Below are positions 54,254 to 62,848 of a DNA stretch of 64,000 nt, in pieces. Position 1 is the stretch's first letter, and each line of letters opens with the position of its first letter. Source of the stretch: Caballeronia choica (lineage in GTDB: Bacteria; Pseudomonadota; Gammaproteobacteria; Burkholderiales; Burkholderiaceae); assembly GCF_001544535.1 (NCBI RefSeq), contig NZ_FCON02000012.1, positions 1 to 64,000 of the forward strand, in the 5' to 3' direction. Made by a program: the position numbers and the translations under genes. The notes under the pieces were generated by a model that was not told the origin of the DNA, ran no database searches, and worked only from the letters and a program-made list of their open reading frames with translations.

Positions 54254-54493
54254 GGCAATGAGTACCTGCGTGTCTATTCGATGCCTCCGAGTATAAATCG
54301 TTAGGATGTCGAGATTATCGTGAGTTTGTTCGCGCTACGGCAAAAGTGTTTTGACCGCCGCATCATCATCGCTAAAGGGCGTGACAGGCGACCCGCAAGC
54401 CGCGTCGGATACACGGTGTAAAGACAGATTTGCGCTGGCGGAACGTGTGCCGACTGTCTCTCGGCAAGCAGGGCGATCAGGCTATTTCCGGTC

Positions 54494-54525
54494 AAATAAA
54501 AAGGGGCGTCTGTTGCAACGCCCCT
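54494..54525 (-). terminator. Intrinsic terminator of the leftward LysR gene
   Basis: Read on the minus strand, AGGGGCGT (54525-54518), an 8-base loop and ACGCCCCT (54509-54502) are followed by TTTTATTTG (54501 downwards). It lies about 30 bases past the LysR stop at 54557. The remainder of 54254-54493 holds no gene. Confidence 0.8.
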
Positions 54526-54556
54526 CTCCCTTCTGCCTAGATGGATGATGCCAAGC

Positions 54557-55444
54557 CTAAGCGGCCACCATCAGCGGACCAAATTCCGAACGTGCCACTT
54601 CGATGAAGACCCGCATCGCGCTCGATACGTAGGCGTCGTTCCTGCGAATGAACAGCGTCTCGACGTGTGCTCTTTCGGGCGCGACCGCATGGATGCCAAC
54701 GAGGTCCTGAGCAGCGGCATTCGCAACGACGCCTCGCGGCAGCAACGTCACGCCGATACCCGCCGCGACGCACGCAATGATTGCGTCCATCGAACCGAAC
54801 TCAAGCGGCGTCTTCACCATGATGCCCATGTCCGACAGCAACGCTTCAAGCCGCTGACGGTATGAACAACCAAGACGGAACACGATCGTCTTGAGGTCCT
54901 GAACCGACCTGAGTTGTTCGAGCGAACGCATCGTGCGTGGCGTCACGAGCACCAGCTCCTCCTGGAATATCGTTTCGCTGTGTAGATCGGGATGGTCGAG
55001 CGGCCCGGCAATGAATGCACCGTCGAGACGGCACTCGGCGACGTCCGACGTGAGGCTGCAACTCGTCCCCGTCGTCAGGGAGAGCCTGACCTGTGGGTAC
55101 AGGCTTGCGAAATTGCTCAGGATCGGCGACAAGCGAAGCGCAGCGGTGGTTTCGAGCGTGCCGAGGACGAGGGGGCCGTTGGGCGGCCCGTCGTCTAAAG
55201 CCGCGAGCCTGGCGTCCGAGACGAGCTTCGCAATGCGCGCAGCGTACGGAAGCATCCGCTGACCCGCAGGCGTAAGGCTGACTCCACGCACATGACGCTG
55301 GAACAACGCGACGCCCACTTCCCGCTCGAGCGAGCGTATCCGCGCAGTGACGTTCGACTGGACCGTGTGCAGTTCCGTCGCCGCCCGATTCATACTGCCG
55401 TGCCGGGCAACGGCTTCAAACACCTTGAGGTCGGCAACGTCCAT
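54557..55444 (-). CDS. LysR-family regulator, paralogue flanking the CaaD-like operon (left)
   Basis: The 295-residue protein is read from ATG 55444 (MDVADLKVF), 8 bases after GGAGG; an ATG at 55459 and a TTG at 55462 are upstream alternatives. The N-terminus AVARHGSMNRAATELHTVQS and REVGVALFQRHVRGVSL closely parallel the LysR at 61930-62841. They diverge mainly in the effector domain. It is the last gene in the leftward direction and has its own terminator. Confidence 0.88.
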   Translation of the reverse strand: MDVADLKVFEAVARHGSMNRAATELHTVQSNVTARIRSLEREVGVALFQRHVRGVSLTPAGQRMLPYAARIAKLVSDARLAALDDGPPNGPLVLGTLETTAALRLSPILSNFASLYPQVRLSLTTGTSCSLTSDVAECRLDGAFIAGPLDHPDLHSETIFQEELVLVTPRTMRSLEQLRSVQDLKTIVFRLGCSYRQRLEALLSDMGIMVKTPLEFGSMDAIIACVAAGIGVTLLPRGVVANAAAQDLVGIHAVAPERAHVETLFIRRNDAYVSSAMRVFIEVARSEFGPLMVAA

Positions 55445-55616
55445 GCTTTGCACCTCCATCAAGTGAACGTAAACCGCGCAAAGCCAGCGTCACTCAACAT
55501 GCTCGCGATGCGCCATATGTGACATCCATCCTACACCAAAGCCCTATTCGGCATGGTTCCAAACGATACTGACCGCCGCTTCGCGCGCGTACAAGGCACG
55601 CTTGCGAGTCGACCCG

Positions 55617-57263
55617 TCAACTGCCGACAGGCCCCACGTATCGCTCGCCCTCCACCGGCGCGTGCGTTCTCGCGCGATCGGTCTCTGCCTGCTTGCTTCG
55701 GTCCAGACACGACACAGCCCAGCATGTCACGAAGGCCAGCGGCATCGTGACGATCGTCGGCGGGTCGATCGAAAACAGCGCGCTGGCGTGGCCCAACACA
55801 TGGACCCATACCGCGGGGCCGATCACTGTCAGCACCACGGCAGAGATCAGGCCGACGGTACCGCCAATCACCGCGCCCATCGTCGTCAGCCGCTTCCAGT
55901 ACAACGCCAGCAGCAAGACCGGGAACGTCGAACTGCACGCGACCGAGAACGTCAATCCAATCATGTAGGCGACGTTCATCGTCTGGAACGCAATGCCCAG
56001 TCCGACAGCGACGACGCCAAGCACGAGTGTCGATATCCGCGATACTCTGACTTCGCTTTTCTCGTCGACACGACCCTTGCGGAACACGCAGGCGTACAGG
56101 TCATGCGACACCGCCGACGAACCTGCCAGCGTCAATCCCGATACGACCGCGAGAATCGTGGCGAACGCGACCGCCGAGATAAAGCCCAGCAACGCGTCGC
56201 CACCCACCGCTTTCGCCAGATGGATCGCCACCATATTCCCGCCGCCGAGAGGCTTGCCCGCCGCGTCGAGGAATGCCGGATTCGACGCCACGAGCGCAAT
56301 CGATCCAAACCCGATGATGAAGACCAGCGCAAAGAAGATGTTCATGAAGACGCTTGCCCAGAACACCGAACTGCGTGCAGCGCGGGCGTCGGGAACGGTG
56401 AAGAATCGCATCAGGATGTGCGGCAGGCCGGATGTGCCGAACATCAGCGCAAGACCCAGCGAAAAGCCTGATATTGGGTCTTTCACGAGAAATTGCGGAC
56501 TGAGGATGGTCGAGCCCTTCGGATGGATGCTCACCGCGCGCCGCAGCAACTCGGAGAAACTGAAGCCGAAGGCCTGCAAGATAAGAAAGCTCATTATCAG
56601 GCCGCCAAGCAGCAACAGCGTCGCCTTGACGATCTGCACCCAGGTCGTCGCAACCATTCCGCCGAACGCGACATACAGCATCATCAGAACGCCGACGAGG
56701 AACTCCGCATAGACGTAATCGAGGCCGAACAGCAGCTTGATCAATTGTCCCGCGCCAACCATCTGTGCAATCAGATAGAGCGACACGATGCATAGAGAAG
56801 CGCACGCCGAAAACAGCCGAATCGGCTTTTCTCCGAGCCTTGCCGACACTGCATCGGCGAAGGTGTACTTGCCAAGCTTGCGCAACCGGGTGGCAAGGAG
56901 AAAAACGACAATCGGCATGCCAGTCGCATAACCTACCGCGTACACGAGCCCGTCAAAGCCGCTGCTATAAACCAGCGCCGTCAGCCCGAGAAATGCGCCA
57001 GCGGACATGAAGTCACCGGCAATCGCCAGGCCATTCTGAAGGCCGGTTATTTCACCGCCGGCCGCATAAAAGTCGTGTGCCGAATGAGTGCGTCGCGCAG
57101 CCCACCAGGTAATACAGAGGGTGGCGAGAACGAAGACGAGAAAGAATGAAATTGCCATGGGATTGATTTTTCCCACAGCGCCGCCCGAGGCAAAGCACGG
57201 GTTGCTGAAGACGAACGCCGCCACGGCGAGTGCACATGGCGCGCCACTCCGAATGAGCTTCAT
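55617..57263 (-). CDS. Sodium:solute symporter, ActP (acetate permease) type
   Basis: The 548-residue protein has a cleavable-looking leader (residues 1-26, FASGG) as in ActP, then about 13 membrane segments. DFYAAGGEITGLQNGLAIAG and SAGAFLGLTALVYSSGFDGL are the sodium-site region, and MFGTSGLPHILMRFFTVPDA is the family signature. It imports small monocarboxylates with Na+. With the DUF485 protein just upstream it matches the yjcH-actP pair. Here it probably takes up the unsaturated or short acid handled by the CaaD-like enzyme. Confidence 0.88.
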   Translation of the reverse strand: MKLIRSGAPCALAVAAFVFSNPCFASGGAVGKINPMAISFFLVFVLATLCITWWAARRTHSAHDFYAAGGEITGLQNGLAIAGDFMSAGAFLGLTALVYSSGFDGLVYAVGYATGMPIVVFLLATRLRKLGKYTFADAVSARLGEKPIRLFSACASLCIVSLYLIAQMVGAGQLIKLLFGLDYVYAEFLVGVLMMLYVAFGGMVATTWVQIVKATLLLLGGLIMSFLILQAFGFSFSELLRRAVSIHPKGSTILSPQFLVKDPISGFSLGLALMFGTSGLPHILMRFFTVPDARAARSSVFWASVFMNIFFALVFIIGFGSIALVASNPAFLDAAGKPLGGGNMVAIHLAKAVGGDALLGFISAVAFATILAVVSGLTLAGSSAVSHDLYACVFRKGRVDEKSEVRVSRISTLVLGVVAVGLGIAFQTMNVAYMIGLTFSVACSSTFPVLLLALYWKRLTTMGAVIGGTVGLISAVVLTVIGPAVWVHVLGHASALFSIDPPTIVTMPLAFVTCWAVSCLDRSKQAETDRARTHAPVEGERYVGPVGS

Positions 57264-57324
57264 AGTAGATAAACCCGGAAAGAAAACGTTGAACTGATAC
57301 CTGAGAACAAGCGACGCAGCCGCG

Positions 57325-57585
57325 CTACGCCTCGTTCCTGTTCTCGGCCAGGACGTACATCCCGGTCAGCAGAACGCTAACGACCAGAATTACCAGACCA
57401 TACCCAAATGCAACGGTAATCGCCGATCCATTGGAAATGGGAGCGCCCAACATTGCCGGCGAAATAATGGCCAATGAGATAAAACCAAAAAACACGACTA
57501 TTTCAATGAAAGTCAGTAACAACGCGAGTCCGACTTTCTCGCGACCGGTATCAGCGCGAGTCTCCAAACCTTGTACTCCGTTCAT
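57325..57585 (-). CDS. DUF485 membrane protein (YjcH-like)
   Basis: The 86-residue protein has two membrane segments (LALLLTFIEIVVFFGFISLA; AITVAFGYGLVILVVSVLL) and a short charged tail. DUF485 proteins are encoded directly before ActP-type symporters, as here, with 61 bases between the genes. They are presumed accessory subunits. Confidence 0.88.
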   Translation of the reverse strand: MNGVQGLETRADTGREKVGLALLLTFIEIVVFFGFISLAIISPAMLGAPISNGSAITVAFGYGLVILVVSVLLTGMYVLAENRNEA

Positions 57586-57778
57586 CGCTTTACCCTGCCA
57601 GGATAGTGGATTGCAGACATCCGGCCTGTTGATATTTGGTTTGATGTGGCCGGACGAAACGGAACGACTTTTCTACGGGAGGCGGCAGCGCGCCAAGTAT
57701 TGCAGCCGAGGACAATGGCTCGAATGCCGAATGAATCCGCCAACGGCGCTGGCTATCCAGTCCCGCGAAGAAACGCGA

Positions 57779-57985
57779 TCAAGCCGCGCTTTTCTTCTTG
57801 AAATCCTCACCGTTGATACGGCTCGAAATGCTGATGTTTTCGGCCGGGTGTTCATGAAGAATCACGTTGATGATCTTCGGATCCGAACCGATCGAGTCAT
57901 GGGTGACCTGAATGATGTCGCGGATCAGTTGAGTGCGTCGCGCTTGCGTCAATCCCGCCTTGATATGGCATTCGATGAAGGGCAC
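57779..57985 (-). CDS. CaaD-like tautomerase, beta subunit (Pro-1 present)
   Basis: The 68-residue protein begins MPFIECHIKAGL, so the mature chain has N-terminal Pro, the catalytic residue of the beta subunit in trans-3-chloroacrylic acid dehalogenase. DIIQVTHDSIGSDPKIINVI and ENISISSRINGE match the CaaD beta chain as I recall it. It is encoded 19 bases after the alpha-type gene. CaaD is an alpha3beta3 enzyme that adds water to 3-haloacrylates, giving malonate semialdehyde. The real substrate here may be another activated alkene or alkyne acid. Confidence 0.82.
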   Translation of the reverse strand: MPFIECHIKAGLTQARRTQLIRDIIQVTHDSIGSDPKIINVILHEHPAENISISSRINGEDFKKKSAA

Positions 57986-58004
57986 AGTTGTCTCCAGAGT
58001 ATCG

Positions 58005-58235
58005 TTATTTGAGGCGGCTGATCAGGTCTTTGTCGTTGGCGGCGCCTTCCACATATTCCGGAAGATGCTCACCATGTTCGACAAAGTTGATGCCACGTCC
58101 TTCGCGGATCACGAAGAAAATGTCGTCCCTGGTTTCACCGGTTGCTTCGCTGACAACGCGCAACAAGCCGGCCGCAAGCTGCCGCTTTTGCTCGTCCGTT
58201 CTACCAAATCGCATGTCACAAGAAATGAGGGCCAT
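58005..58235 (-). CDS. CaaD-like tautomerase, alpha subunit (Ala in place of Pro-1)
   Basis: The 76-residue protein begins MALISCDMRFGRTDEQKR. After Met removal the numbering gives Arg8, Arg11 and Glu52 (the Glu in FVEHGEHLPEY), the three alpha-chain catalytic residues of CaaD. The stretch LRVVSEATGETRDDIFFVIR is also alpha-CaaD-like. Mature residue 1 is Ala rather than Pro; in CaaD the beta Pro, not the alpha one, does the chemistry. It lies 26 bases after the PrpD-family gene. Confidence 0.82.
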   Translation of the reverse strand: MALISCDMRFGRTDEQKRQLAAGLLRVVSEATGETRDDIFFVIREGRGINFVEHGEHLPEYVEGAANDKDLISRLK

Positions 58236-58261
58236 TGTGTCTCTCCTGAGGGCCTGTATCG

Positions 58262-59677
58262 TTATTGAATTCCCGGGTGTTTGGCCGGGAACGTTGCTAC
58301 TGGACTGACCTTGGTCATGAGTTGCATCAACTCAGCCACCGAGTGTTCTTCCAATGTCGAAACCAGATCAATGATCCGGGCACGAAGCGCTTCGTCGGCA
58401 TATTGCTCGCTCAGCCAATTGAATTTTTCGACGGTGCGTTCCCAGGTCAAGGGATTGTCGAGGCCGCCCTCGAAGCCCACGTGTGCTTCGGAAAACTCGC
58501 GGCCATCCTTGCAACGGATCGTCACGCGCGTATTCAGCGCTTGCGGATATTGCGCCGTAAATGCCGGATCGGGACGCACACTCACTTTCTTCAGGAGCGC
58601 CTGTGCGTCCGCCGCCTGAATCCGCTCGGTTTCCAGTTGCCTCGGGCCGACCTGATCGTCGAGCAGTGCGGCGGCAATCAGATATTTGAGGTTGTAGTCC
58701 GCCTGCTCTTTGGTTTGCGGGCGATCCTTGGGACCGAAGCCGCCGCCGCCCGCGATATCGAATCCCGTCTGGAAGATGTCGCATATCACTTCTTCGACGT
58801 CTGCACTTTTGACGTTGTTCGCGCGCTTCAAAGCCAGCGTGACTTCCAGCACCGGCTGGCCATGAATCAGCGAGCAATACTTCTTCATCACGGTCTGGAA
58901 GATGACTTCGAGCCGCGGGTCTTCCCAGTCGACGTCGATCGGCTGATCGAACATCCGGACCAGGCCGTTCGGGCCTTCAAACAGGCGAAGCGGACCAGTA
59001 AATCCACGCTTCGCCAGCGAGGCCGAATACACCGCGCGCATACCGGTAATGCCCGGCGAAAAGCCTTTCCATTGCGAGACCGGTTCGGAGTGGACACACG
59101 TGAGCGAGATGTTGTCGACCGTTGCAATCGCGATCGCATGAGCGATCTGCTCGGCGTTCAATCCAAACAGCTTGCCGGACCCCGCCGCCGCCGATATGGC
59201 CAGTTGAATCGCGTGATTGAAGCCCTTCGACATCACCGGCACGATCGCGGTGATTCGACTCTGGATCTCATATGCGACCGCCAGCGCGAGCATGAACTCA
59301 TCGCCGCTTGCCGACGCGTGTTCGGCTGCCGCCAGGATCGCGCCAAAGTTATCGCTCGGATGACACAGGCCGCCGGGAGACATATAACTGTCGAGCAAGT
59401 CAACGTAGCGGACGAGGCCGGAGTTATAGAGCGCAGCCTGATCGGGGGACGTCGTGCCTCCGCCGATCAGCGAGCACGAGCCGCCGCCCGAACCCCGGTA
59501 TTCGTCGAACTGCTCGCGCAGCGCCTTGAACGGCGCGCCGGGTAGCGCTGCAATCGCGCACCCGAGACTATCGAGGATATTGCGCTTGAACAGCGTGCGA
59601 GCCTCCGGCGTGAGATGGCTCGGATTCGCGTTCGAAGCGAATGTTCCGATGCGTTGAACAGTAGTGAGGTCAGTCAT
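58262..59677 (-). CDS. MmgE/PrpD-family protein
   Basis: The 471-residue protein starts at ATG 59677 (MTDLTTVQRIG). Signatures: FKRNILDSLGCAIAALPG, YVDLLDSYMSPGGLCHPSDN, SQWKGFSPGITGMRA. The family contains 2-methylcitrate dehydratase, cis-aconitate decarboxylase and iminodisuccinate epimerase, which act on tricarboxylic or dicarboxylic acids without cofactor. Its place before the CaaD-like genes suggests it forms or consumes an unsaturated acid. Confidence 0.88.
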   Translation of the reverse strand: MTDLTTVQRIGTFASNANPSHLTPEARTLFKRNILDSLGCAIAALPGAPFKALREQFDEYRGSGGGSCSLIGGGTTSPDQAALYNSGLVRYVDLLDSYMSPGGLCHPSDNFGAILAAAEHASASGDEFMLALAVAYEIQSRITAIVPVMSKGFNHAIQLAISAAAGSGKLFGLNAEQIAHAIAIATVDNISLTCVHSEPVSQWKGFSPGITGMRAVYSASLAKRGFTGPLRLFEGPNGLVRMFDQPIDVDWEDPRLEVIFQTVMKKYCSLIHGQPVLEVTLALKRANNVKSADVEEVICDIFQTGFDIAGGGGFGPKDRPQTKEQADYNLKYLIAAALLDDQVGPRQLETERIQAADAQALLKKVSVRPDPAFTAQYPQALNTRVTIRCKDGREFSEAHVGFEGGLDNPLTWERTVEKFNWLSEQYADEALRARIIDLVSTLEEHSVAELMQLMTKVSPVATFPAKHPGIQ

Positions 59678-59849
59678 TTTCGGCAATCGTCTCTTAAGGA
59701 ATGGCGCATCGCGACGAGCATCGGGCTGATGTTGATAACGCCGCACCGAGCGCCCGACTCCAAGTTCGCACTCTTCAAAACGAAGATCAAGCGAAGGTAT
59801 TGCATAGGGGTATCTGAATCGGAGATAGCCGGCGTGGCGCTCACCATGT

Positions 59850-60509
59850 CTAAGCTTCCCGGCGAGCGCGACTCCGACGCCAATCCAGCATCTCCACGAT
59901 CGATTCCTCGCGACGACCTGGAATGACCCGCAGCGGCGCTCCGCCGGAAATAAAGCCCGTCGTCACGACGCTCAGATAAATGCCCGCGCGTCCGCTGAGC
60001 AGCATGTGCCTGACCGCCCGCTTGTAGCCCATCACGGCGTTGAGCTTGAAACAGGGACTGCGCGGCGCCTCCACTCGCAACACCACCTCGCCGATCTCGA
60101 TGCGGTCCCCGATCCACAAGGTGTTTTCGAGCAGGCCGGTGGTCGTAAGGTTTTCGCCTAGTGCGCCGAACATCAAGGGCGTCTCCGCATCCAGCACGCC
60201 CGCTTCAAGACGCCGACGCCGCCACCATTCGTAGTGCTCGACGGGATACAGATAGACAGCCTTGTCGAGCCCGCCATGGACGCTCAGATCCGCCTGCTCG
60301 TCGCCCGTCAGGCCCAGCCTTTTCACTTCGACATCGGATGGGTCGTCGATCGTGCTGACGGGTCGCTTTCTGATTCCGGACTCGACCACGAGGCCCGGCG
60401 AAGCGGCACCGATATCGAGCGGCGCGCTCACACCGACACTGACCGCAAGCACACGCGCACTTGCGCCCCCTGTCGCCGCTTCCAACTGCGTCCCGATCCG
60501 CTCGTTCAT
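59850..60509 (-). CDS. MOSC-domain protein (YiiM-like)
   Basis: The 219-residue protein starts at ATG 60509 (MNERIGTQL). DEQADLSVHGGLDKAVYLYP and GALGENLTTTGLLE are MOSC signatures, and the Cys in EAPRSPCFKLN is the candidate Mo-cofactor sulfur carrier or ligand. YiiM-type MOSC proteins reduce N-hydroxylated compounds with Mo cofactor. It is 37 bases after the nitronate monooxygenase, so a nitrogen-oxygen substrate is plausible for this operon. Confidence 0.87.
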   Translation of the reverse strand: MNERIGTQLEAATGGASARVLAVSVGVSAPLDIGAASPGLVVESGIRKRPVSTIDDPSDVEVKRLGLTGDEQADLSVHGGLDKAVYLYPVEHYEWWRRRRLEAGVLDAETPLMFGALGENLTTTGLLENTLWIGDRIEIGEVVLRVEAPRSPCFKLNAVMGYKRAVRHMLLSGRAGIYLSVVTTGFISGGAPLRVIPGRREESIVEMLDWRRSRARREA

Positions 60510-60546
60510 CGAAGCTCCGGCACTTGCGCATGTCCATCCACGACAC

Positions 60547-61539
60547 TCACGCGGCGGCCTTGGCGTCGCGCGGTCCACGTGCGCCCGCATAGCCGAGGAT
60601 CTCCGACATTTCCCGCACCAGATCGTCGACGATCGCCTTGGCCGGGCGGACGTCATGGATCAACCCTGCCGATTCGCCAGCAATGACCGGCGCGGTGTCG
60701 AACTCATGATTGGCGCGCGCCTCGAGAAAGCGAGGCCTTTCAGTGTGCAGGTGCTGGAGCAGGTCGCGTTCACGACCGATCCATCGATCGGAGAAATCAT
60801 TGCGAAGCACGCGTCCCGTGTACGGCGACGGCCAGACGTTATCGCGTGCCATATCGAACAGAATGCCGCGGATGGTTTCCTCGCCACCCTTGCAGTCGAC
60901 GATACGGCGTTTCGCATCCGCATGACCGATCGCTTCTTCGCTGGCATAGAAGCGCGTACCGAGCAGGACGCCCGACGCGCCCAGCGCGAGCGATGCGGCA
61001 AATCCGCGTCCGTCCGCGATCCCGCCTGCCGCGACGACCGGCACCTTGTCACCGACGGCATCGACCACGTTGGGCACCAGCGGCAGGGTCCCGCACGCAA
61101 TCCCGTGGCCGCCGCCTTCCGCGCCCTGAGCGACGATGATGTCGGCGCCATACGCGACAGCTTCACGCGCCATCTCCGCCGTCTGCACCTGGCAGATCGA
61201 CAGGATGCCCGCCTTCTTGACCTTCTCGACGTGCTTGCTCGCGTCGCCGAACGAGAACATCACGGCGACGGGCGAGTGCTCGATACACACGTCGACGAGA
61301 TGCGGCTGTCGTGAAAGACTCCAAGTAATGAAGCCGACGCCTACGCGCGCGCCTTGTGCCTGCGAGAACTCCTCCCGAAGCCACGCTTCGTCGCCATAGC
61401 CGCCGCCGATGATGCCGAGACCGCCGGCTTGCGTGACCGCCGCGGCGAGCTTGCCGCCCGATACGAGATCCATCGGACCAAGCAGCACCGAATGATCGAT
61501 GCCCAGTTTCTTCGAGAGTGCTTCGTAACGCTCAAACAT
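60547..61539 (-). CDS. Nitronate monooxygenase family protein (operon)
   Basis: The 330-residue FMN TIM-barrel protein starts at 61539. LLGPMDLVSGGKLAAAVTQA at the N-terminus, VAQGAEGGGHG and VPVVAAGGIADGRG (phosphate-binding Gly loops), and GVLLGTRFYASEE are typical. The family oxidises nitronates such as propionate 3-nitronate, giving malonate semialdehyde with release of nitrite or nitrate; several members have other, unknown roles. It is the first gene of the leftward operon, divergent from a LysR gene. Confidence 0.85.
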   Translation of the reverse strand: MFERYEALSKKLGIDHSVLLGPMDLVSGGKLAAAVTQAGGLGIIGGGYGDEAWLREEFSQAQGARVGVGFITWSLSRQPHLVDVCIEHSPVAVMFSFGDASKHVEKVKKAGILSICQVQTAEMAREAVAYGADIIVAQGAEGGGHGIACGTLPLVPNVVDAVGDKVPVVAAGGIADGRGFAASLALGASGVLLGTRFYASEEAIGHADAKRRIVDCKGGEETIRGILFDMARDNVWPSPYTGRVLRNDFSDRWIGRERDLLQHLHTERPRFLEARANHEFDTAPVIAGESAGLIHDVRPAKAIVDDLVREMSEILGYAGARGPRDAKAAA

Positions 61540-61929
61540 CGTTGTCTCCTGTTCCTCGGAACACGGCGCTGCTCAGACGCAGCGGGTAGTTTTGAATTTC
61601 CAGGCACATGCTCGACGGGAAGTGCGTTTTCTGCATCCTGCTCACAGTGCTGTTTTGATCACGCCAGGATCGGCACCGTTTCTCGCGCGGCCAGGCCGCT
61701 TGCTATAGCACTCGAACTCGCGTCACGCTTGCCGTTCCCGTGAGCAATAGTGGCCCATCCCACCCAGCATTTGAAACGATTTGTTTTGATAGCTGCGATC
61801 GTTTGACCAGATACCCACGCCTGCGAATTGCCTTCCCGGCGTGCACCGATGCGCGCGATTTGTGAGCGCCCGCGACGGGATGTCGGCGCTACAATCCGCC
61901 GGGAAACGGCTGACCGGGAGAGACGGCTC
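61540..61929. promoter_or_regulatory. Divergent control region between nitronate monooxygenase and LysR genes
   Basis: This 390-base gap has no gene. It contains the perfect palindrome GCGGCC-A-GGCCGC (61687-61699) and a spaced inverted pair AAACGAT (61774-61780) / ATCGTTT (61798-61804) that could be a LysR site. GGGAGAG precedes the LysR start. Promoters for both directions must lie here, but I could not assign boxes with confidence. Confidence 0.45.
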
Positions 61930-62841
61930 ATGGATGTGCGCGATCTGAAAGTGTTTGCCGCTGTAGCGGAAGCGGGTGTCGTGACACGAGCGGCGGCGCA
62001 ACTGAACACGGTCCAGTCGAATGTCACCGCGCGGCTCCATGCACTGGAACAGGAATTGGGCGTCTTGCTCTTCCACCGCCACAGTCGCGGCATGTCGCTC
62101 ACTGCGGCGGGCACGCATCTGCAATCCTATGCGACGAAGATCCTCGCTCTCGTCGACGAAGCGAAGCATGCGGTTTCCGATAACGGCGAACCGAAAGGGA
62201 CGCTTCGTCTGGGTTCGATGGAAACGACGGCCGCTGTCCGCATGCCATCTCTCTTGATCAGCTTCACGAAGCTTTACCCGCTGATCGATGTGAACTTCTA
62301 TACGGGAACCACGGGAGAACTGGTCCAGGACGTGCTTGATCGCAAGCTCGACGGTGCGTTTGTCGCCGGCCCGGTTGCGCACCGCGACCTGGAGTCGGTG
62401 GTTGCGTTTGAGGAAGAGTTGACTATCGCAACGTCTAGACAGGTGAGGTCGCTGGACCACCTGATTGCGTCGTCCGAAGAGGTGCGCATTCTCATGTTCC
62501 GGCAGGGCTGCGTCTACCGCAGGCGGCTCGAAATGTTGCTCGGCAATCGCGGGGTCGCGAAGGTGAAGGTCCTCGAATTCGGCACGCTCGAAGGACTGCT
62601 CGGCTGCGTCGCGGCCGGTCTCGGTATTACGATGTTGCCCACTTCAGTGGTGCGGCCCGGCATGAACCTCGCGTGTCATGCGATAGATGCGGACGAGGCG
62701 CGCATCGAAACGGTTTTCGTCTCTCGTGCGGGAAGTTACGCCCACTCGCCATTGACTCATTTCCAGCGACACTTCGAAGAGCGTGTCACCCCGGCCCCTA
62801 CGATTCCTTTGAGGCCGGCGCGCTTGATTGCCATGAGCTGA
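61930..62841 (+). CDS. LysR-family regulator, paralogue flanking the CaaD-like operon (right)
   Basis: The 303-residue protein starts at ATG 61930 (MDVRDLKVFAAVAEAG) after GGGAGAG. It is a clear paralogue of the LysR at 54557-55444: shared TVQSNVTAR helix, LDGAF(V/I)AGP, VAAG(L/I)G(I/V)T(M/L)LP segments. Divergent orientation from the nitronate monooxygenase makes it the likely activator of the leftward operon. Confidence 0.88.
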   Translation: MDVRDLKVFAAVAEAGVVTRAAAQLNTVQSNVTARLHALEQELGVLLFHRHSRGMSLTAAGTHLQSYATKILALVDEAKHAVSDNGEPKGTLRLGSMETTAAVRMPSLLISFTKLYPLIDVNFYTGTTGELVQDVLDRKLDGAFVAGPVAHRDLESVVAFEEELTIATSRQVRSLDHLIASSEEVRILMFRQGCVYRRRLEMLLGNRGVAKVKVLEFGTLEGLLGCVAAGLGITMLPTSVVRPGMNLACHAIDADEARIETVFVSRAGSYAHSPLTHFQRHFEERVTPAPTIPLRPARLIAMS

Positions 62842-62848
62842 CGCGGCG

